Positions 52,289 through 61,962 of a stretch of 64,000 bases of DNA are shown in pieces. Position numbers and translations under genes: made by a program. This stretch comes from Rhodospirillaceae bacterium (GTDB lineage: Bacteria; Pseudomonadota; Alphaproteobacteria; Rhodospirillales; Rhodospirillaceae), in NCBI GenBank assembly GCA_029243545.1, contig JAQWRV010000028.1, positions 62,001-126,000 on the forward strand. The letters are read 5' to 3'. The stretch's first letter is position 1, and every line of letters begins with the position of its first letter. Below the pieces are notes generated by a model that saw only the letters and a program-made list of their open reading frames with translations, ran no database searches and was not told where the DNA came from.

Positions 52289-53428
52289 ATGACGTCATCC
52301 AATTTCGTTTCCGACCTAATGACACCGAGCCCAACCTGTGGCTCCTCCACGCGGCGGGGGCTCCTTAAGGGTATCGGCACAACAGCGCTTGCGGGTCTGG
52401 GTGGCAGTCTGGGAGGAAGTTTCATGCCGTCTCCGGCCAACGCTGCAATCATGAATCGTCCTGGCGGTCTCGACTTTTCCGATCCCAAAGATAACCTCTG
52501 GGCCTTCGGAAAAATCTGGGCTGGATATGAAGAGCCGGTAATCGGAGGCTTCTACGGATTGATGTATGCCCGCGTTGGCAACAAGCGGATGATCCCGCTG
52601 TTCAGCTACGAAGGCACGGGCTGTCTACAAACCAAGTGGGACCCCGACGGCTTCCTTAATATCAAGTCGCGCGAGACCGGCTACTTTACGGACCTGGCAA
52701 CCGGCGAAGTGCTCGAGGCGTGGGACAATCCTTTCACCGGAGAGAAGCAAGAGGTCTATCACTTTTACAACAATGTGCTCGGCGGCCGTCTCGGCACGCA
52801 GATTCCCAAATTTGTCATGGGCGACGTTGGCGATGCACCAACGCTGATGAATGAAGGCACCGTGTTTCCAAATGAAGACGGCGAGTACCCTTTCATTCTG
52901 CCGTTCAACCAGTTCGGCAATGATTTGTTGCTATCTTGGGACTACACCCACGAATACACTAACCCGGTGACACCTGAAGGCTGGCCCAAATCCTCGACCG
53001 GAAAAACCATCACGCCGTCTGAACATTTTCTCTTCTATGTTGACCGCGACGAATTAGAGGACCGCAGTAATCCGTCGGCCCGCATGCGTGCCGGCTTCTC
53101 CCGGCAATGCAACTGGTGGCCCTGGATGAAGATGGGCGGGCATGAATACCAAGACGGCATTTTGTTCGGACGTATGTTCAGCCAGAAAGGCCTTCCTGGA
53201 CTAGACTCCGTTCGGCCAAAGGTACGCGACTATATTGAAAAGAATGCACCTGAGTTCTTCACCCTTCCCGACGACTGGCCCATCCGCAATGATCGGGTCG
53301 GCACCTGGGAATGTTATGGCCAAGACATTCCTCCCGAGAACCCTGATTACGAGTGGGAGAGCAAGCGCAAAGACGGCATCATTGCACCGCCCACAGGGTC
53401 GGGCGCCACTGCCGTAACAGAAATATAA
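52289..53428 (+). CDS. Tat-exported DUF1838 family protein, copy 1
   Basis: 379 aa: twin-arginine signal (STRRGLLKGIGTTALAGLGG) and a mature DUF1838 domain. Conserved blocks include YEGTGCLQTKWDPDGFLN, SRETGYFTDLATGEVLEAWD, NPFTGEKQEVYHF, NEGTVFP, SWDYTHEYTNPVTPEGWPKS and FSRQCNWWPWMKMGG. The function of the family is unknown; export and lack of membrane helices suggest a periplasmic enzyme or binder. First of three tandem paralogues (gaps of 3 and 6 bases), which must be one operon. Confidence 0.9.
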   Translation: MTSSNFVSDLMTPSPTCGSSTRRGLLKGIGTTALAGLGGSLGGSFMPSPANAAIMNRPGGLDFSDPKDNLWAFGKIWAGYEEPVIGGFYGLMYARVGNKRMIPLFSYEGTGCLQTKWDPDGFLNIKSRETGYFTDLATGEVLEAWDNPFTGEKQEVYHFYNNVLGGRLGTQIPKFVMGDVGDAPTLMNEGTVFPNEDGEYPFILPFNQFGNDLLLSWDYTHEYTNPVTPEGWPKSSTGKTITPSEHFLFYVDRDELEDRSNPSARMRAGFSRQCNWWPWMKMGGHEYQDGILFGRMFSQKGLPGLDSVRPKVRDYIEKNAPEFFTLPDDWPIRNDRVGTWECYGQDIPPENPDYEWESKRKDGIIAPPTGSGATAVTEI

Positions 53429-53431
53429 AGC

Positions 53432-54517
53432 ATGACGTCTCTATTTAACGCTGACCTAAATTCCAATCGTCGTCAGGTCCTTTCAGGTTTAGGGGGGCTC
53501 TCACTCGGCGCCGGCGCACTTGCTGCGGGCGGCCCCGCCGAAGCTGCAAAGCCGAAGTCAGACGGTGGCCTTGACTACACCGACCCCAAAGACAACCTCT
53601 ACGCCTTTGCCAAGATGCTATCGTCCTTTGGTGAACCCGTCGTCGGCTGCTTCCACGGCCTCATGTACATGCGCTGGGGCACAAATCGGATGGTCCCAGT
53701 TTTCGGCTATGAAGGCACAGGGTGTATGCAAGCCCGCTGGGAGCCAGACGGCACATTATCCCGCCGCTCACGTGAAACCGGTTACTTCACAGATTTGGAA
53801 ACAGGCGAAGTGCTCGAGACCTGGGACAACCCTTTCACCGGGGAGACTGTAGAGGTGTACCACTTCTATAACCCGCTCCTGGTGCGGCGCATGGATGACA
53901 AGATGTCTCTTTTCAATTTCGGTAAGGAGACGGATTCACCAACACTGATGAACGAAGGCACCGTGTTCCCTGACGAGACCGGCAACATCCCGTTTATCAT
54001 GCCGTTCCAGCAGTTCGGTGACGATCTAATGCTCAACTGGGACTACACGCACGAGTACACCAATCCGGTCACACCCGAAGGCTGGCCCAAGTCGTCCACT
54101 GGCACATACATTTCACCGTCAGAGCACTTCACCTTCAATATCAAAAAGGCAGAACTGGAAGACCGCAGCATTCCGGCAGCCCGATTCGTCGCCGGCTTCT
54201 CGCGTATGTCCCAATGCTGGCCGTGGATGAAAATGGGCGGGAGCGGCATGGAGGACGTGCAGTTGTTTGGCCGCATGTTCAGCCACAAAGGCTTGGCCGG
54301 CACCATGGATGTGCGCCCGAAAATCCTGAAGTACATCGAAAAGCATGCACAGGAATATCTGACCCTTCCTGACACCTGGGAAATGGAAAATTTCCGCGTC
54401 GATACATGGTCGAGCTACGCCGCCGATGTGCCGCCGGAAAACCCAGACCATGACTGGGTCGAAAAACGCCCCGATAACATTGCCGGCCCACCGACCGGTT
54501 CTGGTTTTCTTGGATAG
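53432..54517 (+). CDS. Tat-exported DUF1838 family protein, copy 2
   Basis: 361 aa, closely similar to copy 1 (same order of blocks: YEGTGCMQARWEPDGTLS, SRETGYFTDLETGEVLETWD, NPFTGETVEVYHFYNP, NWDYTHEYTNPVTPEGWPKS, FSRMSQCWPWMKMGG). The Tat signal is NRRQVLSGLGGLSLGAGAL. It starts 3 bases after copy 1 and has almost no ribosome site, so it is likely translated by coupling. Probably a recent duplicate kept for a related substrate or a hetero-oligomer. Confidence 0.9.
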   Translation: MTSLFNADLNSNRRQVLSGLGGLSLGAGALAAGGPAEAAKPKSDGGLDYTDPKDNLYAFAKMLSSFGEPVVGCFHGLMYMRWGTNRMVPVFGYEGTGCMQARWEPDGTLSRRSRETGYFTDLETGEVLETWDNPFTGETVEVYHFYNPLLVRRMDDKMSLFNFGKETDSPTLMNEGTVFPDETGNIPFIMPFQQFGDDLMLNWDYTHEYTNPVTPEGWPKSSTGTYISPSEHFTFNIKKAELEDRSIPAARFVAGFSRMSQCWPWMKMGGSGMEDVQLFGRMFSHKGLAGTMDVRPKILKYIEKHAQEYLTLPDTWEMENFRVDTWSSYAADVPPENPDHDWVEKRPDNIAGPPTGSGFLG

Positions 54518-54523
54518 CAAAGC

Positions 54524-55420
54524 ATGATTGGACGGCGAAACCTGCTAACGACCGCTGGGACCAGCGCACTTGTCGCTGCACTACCTCGTCAAGCACTAGC
54601 AGCCAACAAACCCTGGTCGAACGATCCGTCCACCTGGACCGACGACGAGCGGGTCTGGGCCGTCGCCCGCCAAGGCGGAGCGGTCACAGAGCAGAAGGTC
54701 ATCTGGCGCACCCGCGGCGCGCTTTATGCCTTCAAGTATCCTGAGTCGCCCGTACCGCTCGTACGCATGCAGGGATCCGAACAACAGTGGTGGCGGCCGC
54801 AAGACGACGGTTCTTTTCTTAGGACTAAGTCCCTCCTGACATTCTTCGCTGACTATGAGACCGATGAACTGCTCGAATCCTTCACTAATCCTATCACCGG
54901 AAAAACAATTATACCGAGACCCAACTTCAGTCGTGTACCCGACGGACAGGTACTGTCCACTCAAGGCTGGTCACACAACATCATTAGGAAAGCGTTTCCT
55001 GACTATTACGGCAAGCGCTCCATTCGCGATATCGAGATGAACATAATTGGAGACGATCTCTCCTTTCACTCCAAAGTACATTGGCCCGAGCTCTTAGTGC
55101 GCCGCCCCTACAACCAAGACAACACCCACTTCGCCCGATTATCTGAGGTTATGGATGATGAAATTTCCTGGGTGCCGTCCCACGGAGCCGGCCAAATTCT
55201 GATGCCAGAGATGCCCAATGTGGGCATGGATGATCCGAACCTCGGCCAAGTGCTCTGGCATGTGGAGTATTACAAGGTGCTCTCATTCGATGATCTGCCT
55301 CGGGCCTATTTGGAGCGGGCCATGGCGGAATACGACAACTATACTGTTGACCCCATAAACGACACCGGTGGCTCCCGCCTAGAGCGCCGCCTCAAAAGGG
55401 CTGGGGTTTGGAGAGAATAA
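54524..55420 (+). CDS. Tat-exported DUF1838 family protein, copy 3 (divergent)
   Basis: 298 aa, shorter and much more diverged than the other two. The signal is IGRRNLLTTAGTSALVAALP. Shared features are the ESFTNPITGKTIIP block (compare NPFTGE...), a FFADYETDELLE equivalent of the TGYFTDL strand, and the C-terminal region ending YDNYTVDPINDTGG. The central HEYTNP/GWPKSS region is not conserved. Six bases separate it from copy 2. The different sequence argues for a different role within the same complex or pathway. Confidence 0.82.
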   Translation: MIGRRNLLTTAGTSALVAALPRQALAANKPWSNDPSTWTDDERVWAVARQGGAVTEQKVIWRTRGALYAFKYPESPVPLVRMQGSEQQWWRPQDDGSFLRTKSLLTFFADYETDELLESFTNPITGKTIIPRPNFSRVPDGQVLSTQGWSHNIIRKAFPDYYGKRSIRDIEMNIIGDDLSFHSKVHWPELLVRRPYNQDNTHFARLSEVMDDEISWVPSHGAGQILMPEMPNVGMDDPNLGQVLWHVEYYKVLSFDDLPRAYLERAMAEYDNYTVDPINDTGGSRLERRLKRAGVWRE

Positions 55421-55517
55421 AAACCGCCGCATTACGGACAGCCATATCTGTACTTTTGGCCCAGCGTTTCTCAGCCGGCATGGTAAGCTCCTGCCTCGCT
55501 GAATTTAGGAGATTCCC

Positions 55518-56213
55518 ATGCACAGACCCACAACGGCAGCTTTGACGTCTGCATTTGGTGTGGCCGTGATGCTGTCAGGTGCGGTGGCCGCACAGACACC
55601 ATCTCAAATGGCAGATGATGAACCGGATTTCGTTTTCTTTAATTTGATTGAGGACGGCAAGGTATCTCGGGACAAGGTCGCCAATCACTGTGCCGGGTCA
55701 CCACGCGCTCTATCCGTTGAAGCCCGTGATGTGATCCATACCAATCCGCATCAGCGCGTGTCTTTTACCGGACGGCAAATTACCAACGTCAATGCCAGCC
55801 CAGGCGAGTGGACGGGCGCGTTGTACAAACCTCTGTGTCCCGGTCTTTATACCTTCACGGTTGACTTCATGAGCAGTGCCGAAGACGGCGCCACCGACGG
55901 CGAAGTCATTGTCCATTTGCATACATGGCACAAAGGTGGACGCGAGCGGCCCGGCGAACTGGCAGCCCTCGCCGTCAAACCAGCCGGTCAAGAGCGCGGT
56001 GTCGGCCATGCCAGCGTAGTAGTTGAAATGGCGTCCGGCGACGAATTTTCATTGTTCACCCTGTCTCCGGGGGCAGACAAGCGACGCTTCGAAAGATTGC
56101 AGCTCAACGCTTTTCTTTTGCACGATATGCCAAAACTGGCGCGGGATTTTGATACCAAAGTCTGGGATGAAGAGCGCGCCGCGGCAGAAGCCGTACCAGG
56201 AACCACCCAATGA
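55518..56213 (+). CDS. Secreted protein with a C1q/TNF-like jelly-roll pattern
   Basis: 231 aa with a Sec signal peptide (ALTSAFGVAVMLSGAVAAQ). The mature part resembles a C1q-like trimeric jelly roll: RVSFTGRQITNVNASPGEWT, LCPGLYTFTVDFMSSAEDGA, EVIVHLHTWHKGG and HASVVVEMASGDEFSLFTLS with LQLNAFLLHD at the end. Such folds usually mediate binding. It overlaps the next gene by ATGA (56210-56213), so the two proteins are probably made together. No characterised relative was recognised. Confidence 0.65.
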   Translation: MHRPTTAALTSAFGVAVMLSGAVAAQTPSQMADDEPDFVFFNLIEDGKVSRDKVANHCAGSPRALSVEARDVIHTNPHQRVSFTGRQITNVNASPGEWTGALYKPLCPGLYTFTVDFMSSAEDGATDGEVIVHLHTWHKGGRERPGELAALAVKPAGQERGVGHASVVVEMASGDEFSLFTLSPGADKRRFERLQLNAFLLHDMPKLARDFDTKVWDEERAAAEAVPGTTQ

Positions 56214-57619
56214 GACCGTTACTAATTACGGGCTCGCTTTTTGCCCTGGTTGCATGCACGACCAGCACAAGCGCCCTTGATACAGAGGTACGCGACCGTT
56301 TGCTGGCTACACCTCTAACACGCGACCTGGGCGGCGACACAACACGGCCACTTGCCACATCAGAGGCGTTTACATTCATCGCCGCTAACGCGCCCAGCAG
56401 CGTCAAAGCCGGGTTTACGTTCGGCAACCAACTGTTCAACACGGTTTGGCGCCCTGCCCCTGGGCCACAATCGACCACAGATGGTCTAGGTCCTACCTTC
56501 AACCGGGAAGCCTGCTCTGATTGCCACATCAACAATGGCCGAGGTCTGCCGCCAGCCCCCGACGGCAAAGTGATGGAATCTATGCTGGTGCGTATTAGTG
56601 TGCCGGGAGCGAACGAGCATGGCGGACCGAAAGGCGTGCCGATGTACGGCGACCAGCTGCAAGACCGTGCTATTGACGGTGTTCCCCGCGAAGGCAACGC
56701 CATCATGACCTGGCACGAAATACCCGGGGCCTATGACGACGGCACGCCATACTCTTTACGCCAGGCTGTCATCACAATTGAAGACCTGGCCTTCGGCCCA
56801 ATGCCAGACAATATGATGACATCACCTCGGGTGGCCAACGCCATGATTGGCCTCGGACTCTTTGAAATGGTCTCGGATGAGTTGCTCTATGCTTTGGCCG
56901 ATCCAAATGACAATGACGATGATGGCATATCTGGCAAAGTTAACGTGGTTTGGAATGCCCGCGACCAGATAATGGCGACAGGTAAATTTGGCTGGAAGTC
57001 GAACGTATCTAACCTGACCAATCAGAACTCAGGCGCAGCCCTTGGAGACATGGGAATCACCACGCCGGTGCGACCGATAGACAACTGTGATGACGGCCAG
57101 GAAGCGTGCCAGGCCGCAGCCACCCATGACGGTGTCGAGATGACGTCTGCTTTTCTCAATCAGCTTAATGTCTACACACGCCGGCTCGCCGTGCCGCGTC
57201 AACGTGGCAGTAATTGGCCTGAGGTCCTGCGCGGACAAAAACAGTTCATGGCGGCTGGCTGCCAAAACTGTCATATGCCGACCCTGGAAACCAGCGCCGA
57301 TCCGCGTGGCGAGGACCTGGCTAATCAAACCTTTCATCCTTTCACGGATCTTCTCCTGCACGACATGGGTGAAGGACTTGCTGATGGGCGCCCCGATTTT
57401 CTCGCCGACGGATCAGAATGGCGGACCGCGCCTCTTTGGGGGATCGGCTTGACCAAGAAAGTGTCTGGTCATGAACGTTATTTGCACGACGGCCGTGCGC
57501 GCGGGCTGGAAGAAGCCATTCTCTGGCACGGCGGAGAAGCGGAAACGGCGAAGGAGGCGTTTAGCATGATGCCGGCGGACGCCCGGGACGATTTGGTAAG
57601 TTTTCTAAAGTCGCTCTAA
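56210..57619 (+). CDS. Di-haem oxidoreductase (DHOR/DUF1111) lipoprotein
   Basis: 469 aa. It starts with a lipoprotein signal ending in FALVAC (Cys at residue 16). Two c-type haem sites: CSDCH in NREACSDCHINNGRGLPP and CQNCH in FMAAGCQNCHMPTLETSADP. The DRAIDGVPREGNAIMTWHEI and FHPFTDLLLHDMGEGLADGR blocks are DHOR hallmarks; the last contains a haem-ligand-type His/Met. These periplasmic enzymes are often found with imelysin/iron-uptake genes, absent here. Here the partners are the C1q-like protein and the DUF1838 trio. Confidence 0.92.
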   Translation: MRPLLITGSLFALVACTTSTSALDTEVRDRLLATPLTRDLGGDTTRPLATSEAFTFIAANAPSSVKAGFTFGNQLFNTVWRPAPGPQSTTDGLGPTFNREACSDCHINNGRGLPPAPDGKVMESMLVRISVPGANEHGGPKGVPMYGDQLQDRAIDGVPREGNAIMTWHEIPGAYDDGTPYSLRQAVITIEDLAFGPMPDNMMTSPRVANAMIGLGLFEMVSDELLYALADPNDNDDDGISGKVNVVWNARDQIMATGKFGWKSNVSNLTNQNSGAALGDMGITTPVRPIDNCDDGQEACQAAATHDGVEMTSAFLNQLNVYTRRLAVPRQRGSNWPEVLRGQKQFMAAGCQNCHMPTLETSADPRGEDLANQTFHPFTDLLLHDMGEGLADGRPDFLADGSEWRTAPLWGIGLTKKVSGHERYLHDGRARGLEEAILWHGGEAETAKEAFSMMPADARDDLVSFLKSL

Positions 57620-57633
57620 GCTCTTAAGACCGC

Positions 57634-57750
57634 CTATCTGGCGACGATAGCGTCGCCTTCACTGGCAACGTCTGCAAAAACAGCTGATAGCGTGTCTTTG
57701 GGCGGCGCGAACACTATGACACGAAACGGGTCATCGCCGCGATCAATCAA
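57634..57750 (-). CDS. Possible 38-aa protein coupled to the GPH transporter
   Basis: A TTG overlapping the transporter's TGA stop opens a 38-codon frame (IDRGDDPFRVIVFAPPKDTL, then SAVFADVASEGDAIVAR). The composition is protein-like and the stop overlap is of the coupled type, but there is no recognised family and no independent ribosome site. It may be the start of a gene lost here. A GGCGACG-ATAG-CGTCGCC hairpin (57640-57657) lies within its 3' end and could end transcription of the di-haem gene from the other side. Confidence 0.3.
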   Translation of the reverse strand: MIDRGDDPFRVIVFAPPKDTLSAVFADVASEGDAIVAR

Positions 57751-59156
57751 CCGGTAGCGCCGTCAATACGTTTCGCTACTTTGAGTTTCTCTTCCGTCAA
57801 ATCATATTGCGTCAGACAGATTGCGCCAATGAGACCTGTCAGTGCTGGAAGACCGGCAGCACAAATATACACAGCCGTAATCGCGCTATCGGGCTGTTCA
57901 GCGAAACCATCGCGCGAGGCTACATACCCCATGGCGGCTAGAACGCCACCGGTAATAGCTGGGCCGAAAGCGAACGCAAATTTTTCAATCGTAGTGTAAA
58001 CGCCAGCGTATACACCTTCCCGGCGCAGTCCAGTGAGGCAAAAATCATACTCCATGGTGTCAGGCAGCATCGCCTGCCCCATCAACAATGTGGCGCCACC
58101 TAAGAAACCGAGCACGACGCCACGCAGCAGAGTCAGGCCGAACGCCTCTGCCGGCGTGGCCAAGAGCCAGGACAAGTTGGCGACCACCGTCAGAATGAGG
58201 GCGGCGATAAAAATATCGCGCTTCCCGTGTTGTTTTCCAAAGCGCAGCCATATGGGTTGAGAGATAATCATCGCCGTATAAAAAGCAAACCAGTAAAACC
58301 CAAAGCTGGTCAGACTCGCACCTAGAATTAGTGGGAAGAAGAAGGCCTTAGCCGGATTACTCAGAGCCTGCCCAAGAAGCCCGCATAATTTGGCAATCAT
58401 TAACCATAGAAAGGGGCGATTCTGAATAATAAGCCGAACCTGCGCTTTGAACCCGACGGGCACTGCTTTCGTGCGGTGCCTAAACGACGCGTCCTTGGTG
58501 AAGTAGAAGCACAACAAAGATGAGATAAGTACAGCACCGCCCATAAACCATGCCATACCTTCAAAACCGGCACGGCCGCCACCAAACATGTCTATGATGA
58601 CTGGGCCGCCGAAATACCCCACATATCCGGCTCCAGCGATCCCATACACACGGAAACTCATCAAGTAAGCGCGCTCATGATAGCCGTCCGTCATCTCTGC
58701 CGGCATGGTCAGGTACGGCACGTTAAAGACGGTATAGGCTGTCGCATAAAGCAACAGAATTAGAGTCATATAGATTGCAGCGCCGGTAACGGTTTCAAAA
58801 TCTGGCACGTTGAACATTAAAACCATGGAAATGGCGAGCATAAACGCACCGACGAGGAGGTAGGGGCGACGACGGCCAATAGCGGTGTTCGTCCTGTCGG
58901 TAATCACCCCCATTAAGGGGTCGGTGAAGCCATCGTAAACCTTCGACAGAGCGATCAATAGACCGGCCAGGCCAGCTGTGATGGCCAGATAGTTGACCAT
59001 AAAGCTGAGCGCGAAAGTGCTGACCAGGCCAAACATGATAGCCATGCCAAGGCTGCCAACACCCCACCCCATGCACACGGTTAGGGACAATGTACGCTCA
59101 GGGTGAGCTGTAGCGCCGCCGGCTGAACCGGCCGTTTCCGGCGTCGCATCAGTCAT
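57747..59156 (-). CDS. GPH-type (MelB-like) sugar or glycoside:cation symporter
   Basis: 469 aa, 12 membrane helices. The N-terminal GSLGMAIMFGLVSTFALSFM region, the cation site KVYDGFTDPLMGVITDRTNT, GRRRPYLLVGAFML and YTVFNVPYLTMPAEMT are GPH-family hallmarks. It would import a glycoside, pentoside or hexuronide with Na+ or H+. It is the last full gene of the operon with a small coiled-coil protein and a methyltransferase. Confidence 0.9.
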   Translation of the reverse strand: MTDATPETAGSAGGATAHPERTLSLTVCMGWGVGSLGMAIMFGLVSTFALSFMVNYLAITAGLAGLLIALSKVYDGFTDPLMGVITDRTNTAIGRRRPYLLVGAFMLAISMVLMFNVPDFETVTGAAIYMTLILLLYATAYTVFNVPYLTMPAEMTDGYHERAYLMSFRVYGIAGAGYVGYFGGPVIIDMFGGGRAGFEGMAWFMGGAVLISSLLCFYFTKDASFRHRTKAVPVGFKAQVRLIIQNRPFLWLMIAKLCGLLGQALSNPAKAFFFPLILGASLTSFGFYWFAFYTAMIISQPIWLRFGKQHGKRDIFIAALILTVVANLSWLLATPAEAFGLTLLRGVVLGFLGGATLLMGQAMLPDTMEYDFCLTGLRREGVYAGVYTTIEKFAFAFGPAITGGVLAAMGYVASRDGFAEQPDSAITAVYICAAGLPALTGLIGAICLTQYDLTEEKLKVAKRIDGATG

Positions 59157-59168
59157 GAATGAGTCCCT

Positions 59169-59465
59169 TTACCGCTGCCCGTTTTGTACCAGGGACTCGA
59201 CCGTGAATTCCACTTCCCACGGCGCCCCGGCAACACGACGGACAAAGCGGTCTCTTTCTTCGTCCAGTTCTTCTGCAAATTCGCCTTCGGGTGCGTAATC
59301 ATCAATCGCTTTTCGTTCAACCACGCCTTTTTCTTCAAGCATCTTTTCAAGAACGGTGACGCGATCACGCAAAATCCACAGTTCAGACATCATTTCTGTA
59401 TTAATGCGCATAAGCGCATCCATTTCGTCTGAACCCGTAATAGGATTGGGAGGCGGCTTAGTCAT
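59169..59465 (-). CDS. Small coiled-coil hypothetical protein
   Basis: 98 aa; the central part (LMRINTEMMSELWILRDRVT, then VLEKMLEEKGVVERK) is a short coiled coil and the rest is acidic. No signal peptide and no membrane segment. Its start overlaps the methyltransferase stop as ATGA (59462-59465), and the transporter follows after 12 bases. Position and coupling suggest an accessory subunit of one of the two neighbours. Confidence 0.75.
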   Translation of the reverse strand: MTKPPPNPITGSDEMDALMRINTEMMSELWILRDRVTVLEKMLEEKGVVERKAIDDYAPEGEFAEELDEERDRFVRRVAGAPWEVEFTVESLVQNGQR

Positions 59466-60574
59466 AACAAATGCTCCGTGCCCGCTTCAGCAGGTTTCGT
59501 GCCAAGATTAATCCAGGGATACCCTTTTGAACCGAGCCCAAAGGCATTGGTGTCCACAAATCCGACGTCCTTGAGCACATCGACCCATTCCGTTGCGCAG
59601 GTTTCGGAGAAGAACGGCTCACCCCGGTTGTCCGTATCCCAGTCCAAAACAACTGCTTGGAACGGATGGACCTGAGCGAAGGGCGGCGGGTCGTTGATGA
59701 TAATGTCACCGCCGGGCTTGAGAATACGAAAGGCTTCCTCAAGCGCTTCCTTGCAAACACTCACGGGCATTTCATGAAATAAGGCGTAACACACAATCGC
59801 ATCTACACTTTCATCGGGCTCACCGGTCTTACGGGAATCTCGTTGCTTGAAGTGGATGGGCACACCCATGGCCCTGGCAGCGTCGTGACCGCCCTTAAGC
59901 ATTGCCGTTGAAAGGTCACTGCCGATCAACTCGGCTTCAGGGTAATTCTTGTGGCACGCGGACAACGTTGTGGCGCCACCACACCCCATTTCATAAATAC
60001 GGTCGTAATGGTCTTTGGGAAGATTTTTTGTGACGTTGACACGCTGATTACGTATGTCGTCACCAACCTCGACAGCGGCATACCCGCCCTTGCTAAACAC
60101 GTAACGGCCGATACCGGCCATGAACATAGGCCCGGCAAGATCGTAACCGTCCCAGCCACCGGGTTCGAGATGCCATTCAACACCATCATAGTATTCGGGG
60201 ATCGCAACACTGTCGTCGAGTTCTAATGAACCGCCGCAGTCCTCACGTGGACCACCGACCATTTTTTCTGCTTCTTCCCGTTTTTCTTCGACAGCCGGAA
60301 TGGCACGGACAAAGTTCTCTTCACCAACGTAGCGTTGATAGAACCGCTCATGTTTATAGGCGATGGATTTTTCCGCCACGGCTTTAGCGCGTGCGATGCG
60401 TTCTGGCCAGGGCTCATTGGTGCCACCGCGTTCATGTTCTGCGATGATCTCAGCCCCGACAGGATCTGCTTCGAATTCAGCTTTAGCTATACCTCTGACA
60501 CGGCTGGAGGCGTAGGGTTGAAGCGACCCCAGAAACTGAAGGCCGGCGCGGCCCCGCTGTGACAGATTAAGCAT
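59462..60574 (-). CDS. Class I SAM-dependent methyltransferase
   Basis: About 370 aa, unusually long for a simple methyltransferase: a helical N-terminal ~190 residues without a recognised domain, then the Rossmann core with motif I YEMGCGGATTLSACHKN, AELIGSDLSTAMLKGG, the post-I/II stretch DAIVCYALFHEMPVSVCKEA and FRILKPGGDIIINDPPP. ATG 60574 has AGAGGA upstream; an in-frame start at 60643 is weaker. First gene of the operon. The acceptor is unknown. Confidence 0.88.
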   Translation of the reverse strand: MLNLSQRGRAGLQFLGSLQPYASSRVRGIAKAEFEADPVGAEIIAEHERGGTNEPWPERIARAKAVAEKSIAYKHERFYQRYVGEENFVRAIPAVEEKREEAEKMVGGPREDCGGSLELDDSVAIPEYYDGVEWHLEPGGWDGYDLAGPMFMAGIGRYVFSKGGYAAVEVGDDIRNQRVNVTKNLPKDHYDRIYEMGCGGATTLSACHKNYPEAELIGSDLSTAMLKGGHDAARAMGVPIHFKQRDSRKTGEPDESVDAIVCYALFHEMPVSVCKEALEEAFRILKPGGDIIINDPPPFAQVHPFQAVVLDWDTDNRGEPFFSETCATEWVDVLKDVGFVDTNAFGLGSKGYPWINLGTKPAEAGTEHLL

Positions 60575-60894
60575 GAATATAGTCCTCTTTCGTAAGGAGC
60601 GGTTTGTTTTGATCTTAATTATGTGGGGTAGCACACCTTTCATTCAAGCGCGGCGAATACAATGGACCCAGATCGTTCTCCTGGTGATTAATTATTGGCT
60701 TAAAGCCACGACTTTGGAAGCTGCATGCCATGCACGAAAGTCATATCTAAGGCCCAATCCTCCCTTTAGACTGTGGTCCAATCGGGTTGCGGGTAAAGGC
60801 CTGACCGCGTGCCGCTCAGGCACCGGCTCAGCGCGACAGAGAGGGAGGCGCAGCATGAGCCGTAAATTCAGCCCTAATAAACTCACCAGCCCCC
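60575..60894. other. Divergent promoter region
   Basis: About 320 bases between the methyltransferase and EmrA-like starts. It probably holds two divergent promoters. No strong palindrome, riboswitch or small gene was seen. Confidence 0.4.
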
Positions 60895-61962
60895 ATGCTT
60901 AGAAACCCCAACGCAATCGCGATCGCGGTCTTAATTGTTCTCATCGTCGGCATTGGTGGATATTGGGCCATCGACTGGTGGACCTATGGTCGCTATCGGG
61001 AGAGCACAAATAATGCCTACATCCGGGCAGATATCACTGCCGTAAGCGCGCGGGTTGAAGGATACGTCGACGACGTGCTTGTCGAAGACAACCAAGCAGT
61101 AAAGACGGGGGATCTACTCGTCCGCCTACAGCAAGACACATTTCTCGCACGCATTGCCCAAGGCCGTGCCGATTTAGACAAAGCCATTGCAGAAGTAGAA
61201 ACCGTCGCCAGCCGGCTCGGTCTTCAGGATAACCTGATTGAAGAAGCACAGGCCGAACTTGAGGCGATGATCGCAGACCATGAACTGGCCGTCGTCGACC
61301 TAGAACGCGCTAAAGGATTGGTTGCCGACAACGTTGCCTCTGCTCAGCGCTTTGACACAACCGTCGCTGAAGAGTTACGAGCACGGGCAAGAGAGTCCGG
61401 AGCGCACGCCAATCTCAAAGCCGTGCGCCAGGAACGGAACGTCCTAAAAATGGAACGCCTTGCCCTCAGCGCTGAAGCGGATGAAAAGGCCGCGGCACTC
61501 GAACTTCTCCAGATCGACCTTGCCCATACAGATGTACGCGCGCCGATAGATGGTATTGTCGGTAACCGGTCCACGCGGATGGGACAGTTTGTCCGCCCGG
61601 GCTCACATCTCATGGCGGTTGTGCCGGTCGATACGCTTTGGGTCGTCGCTAACTTTAAGGAAACACAACTGACGACGATGGAGGCGGGACAAACCGCCGA
61701 TATTTCCGTCGACACATTTCCCGACGTTACCCTTCAGGGCTCGGTCCAAAGCCTATCGCCTGCGAGCGGAGCAGAATTCAGTTTGTTGCCCCCTCAGAAC
61801 GCCACTGGCAATTTCTCAAAAATAGTCCAGCGCATCCCTATCAAGATTACCTTAGATGGAGACCACCCCCTCTTTCAAAGTCTACGGCCCGGCATGTCTG
61901 TGGTTGTAAGCGTAGATACGCGGTCCGATGGATCCGGGTCCTTGGCGTCTGGCCAAGATTGA
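60895..61962 (+). CDS. HlyD-family periplasmic adaptor (EmrA-like)
   Basis: 355 aa: one N-terminal membrane anchor (IAIAVLIVLIVGIGGYWAIDWW), the lipoyl half-motif NAYIRADITAVSARVEGYVD, a coiled-coil hairpin (about residues 95-200), the second half DVRAPIDGIVGNRSTRMGQF, and a beta-barrel. The layout is that of EmrA, the adaptor of tripartite MFS pumps. It overlaps the pump gene by four bases (TTGA). Exports drugs or toxic acids through an outer-membrane channel not encoded here. Confidence 0.9.
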   Translation: MLRNPNAIAIAVLIVLIVGIGGYWAIDWWTYGRYRESTNNAYIRADITAVSARVEGYVDDVLVEDNQAVKTGDLLVRLQQDTFLARIAQGRADLDKAIAEVETVASRLGLQDNLIEEAQAELEAMIADHELAVVDLERAKGLVADNVASAQRFDTTVAEELRARARESGAHANLKAVRQERNVLKMERLALSAEADEKAAALELLQIDLAHTDVRAPIDGIVGNRSTRMGQFVRPGSHLMAVVPVDTLWVVANFKETQLTTMEAGQTADISVDTFPDVTLQGSVQSLSPASGAEFSLLPPQNATGNFSKIVQRIPIKITLDGDHPLFQSLRPGMSVVVSVDTRSDGSGSLASGQD

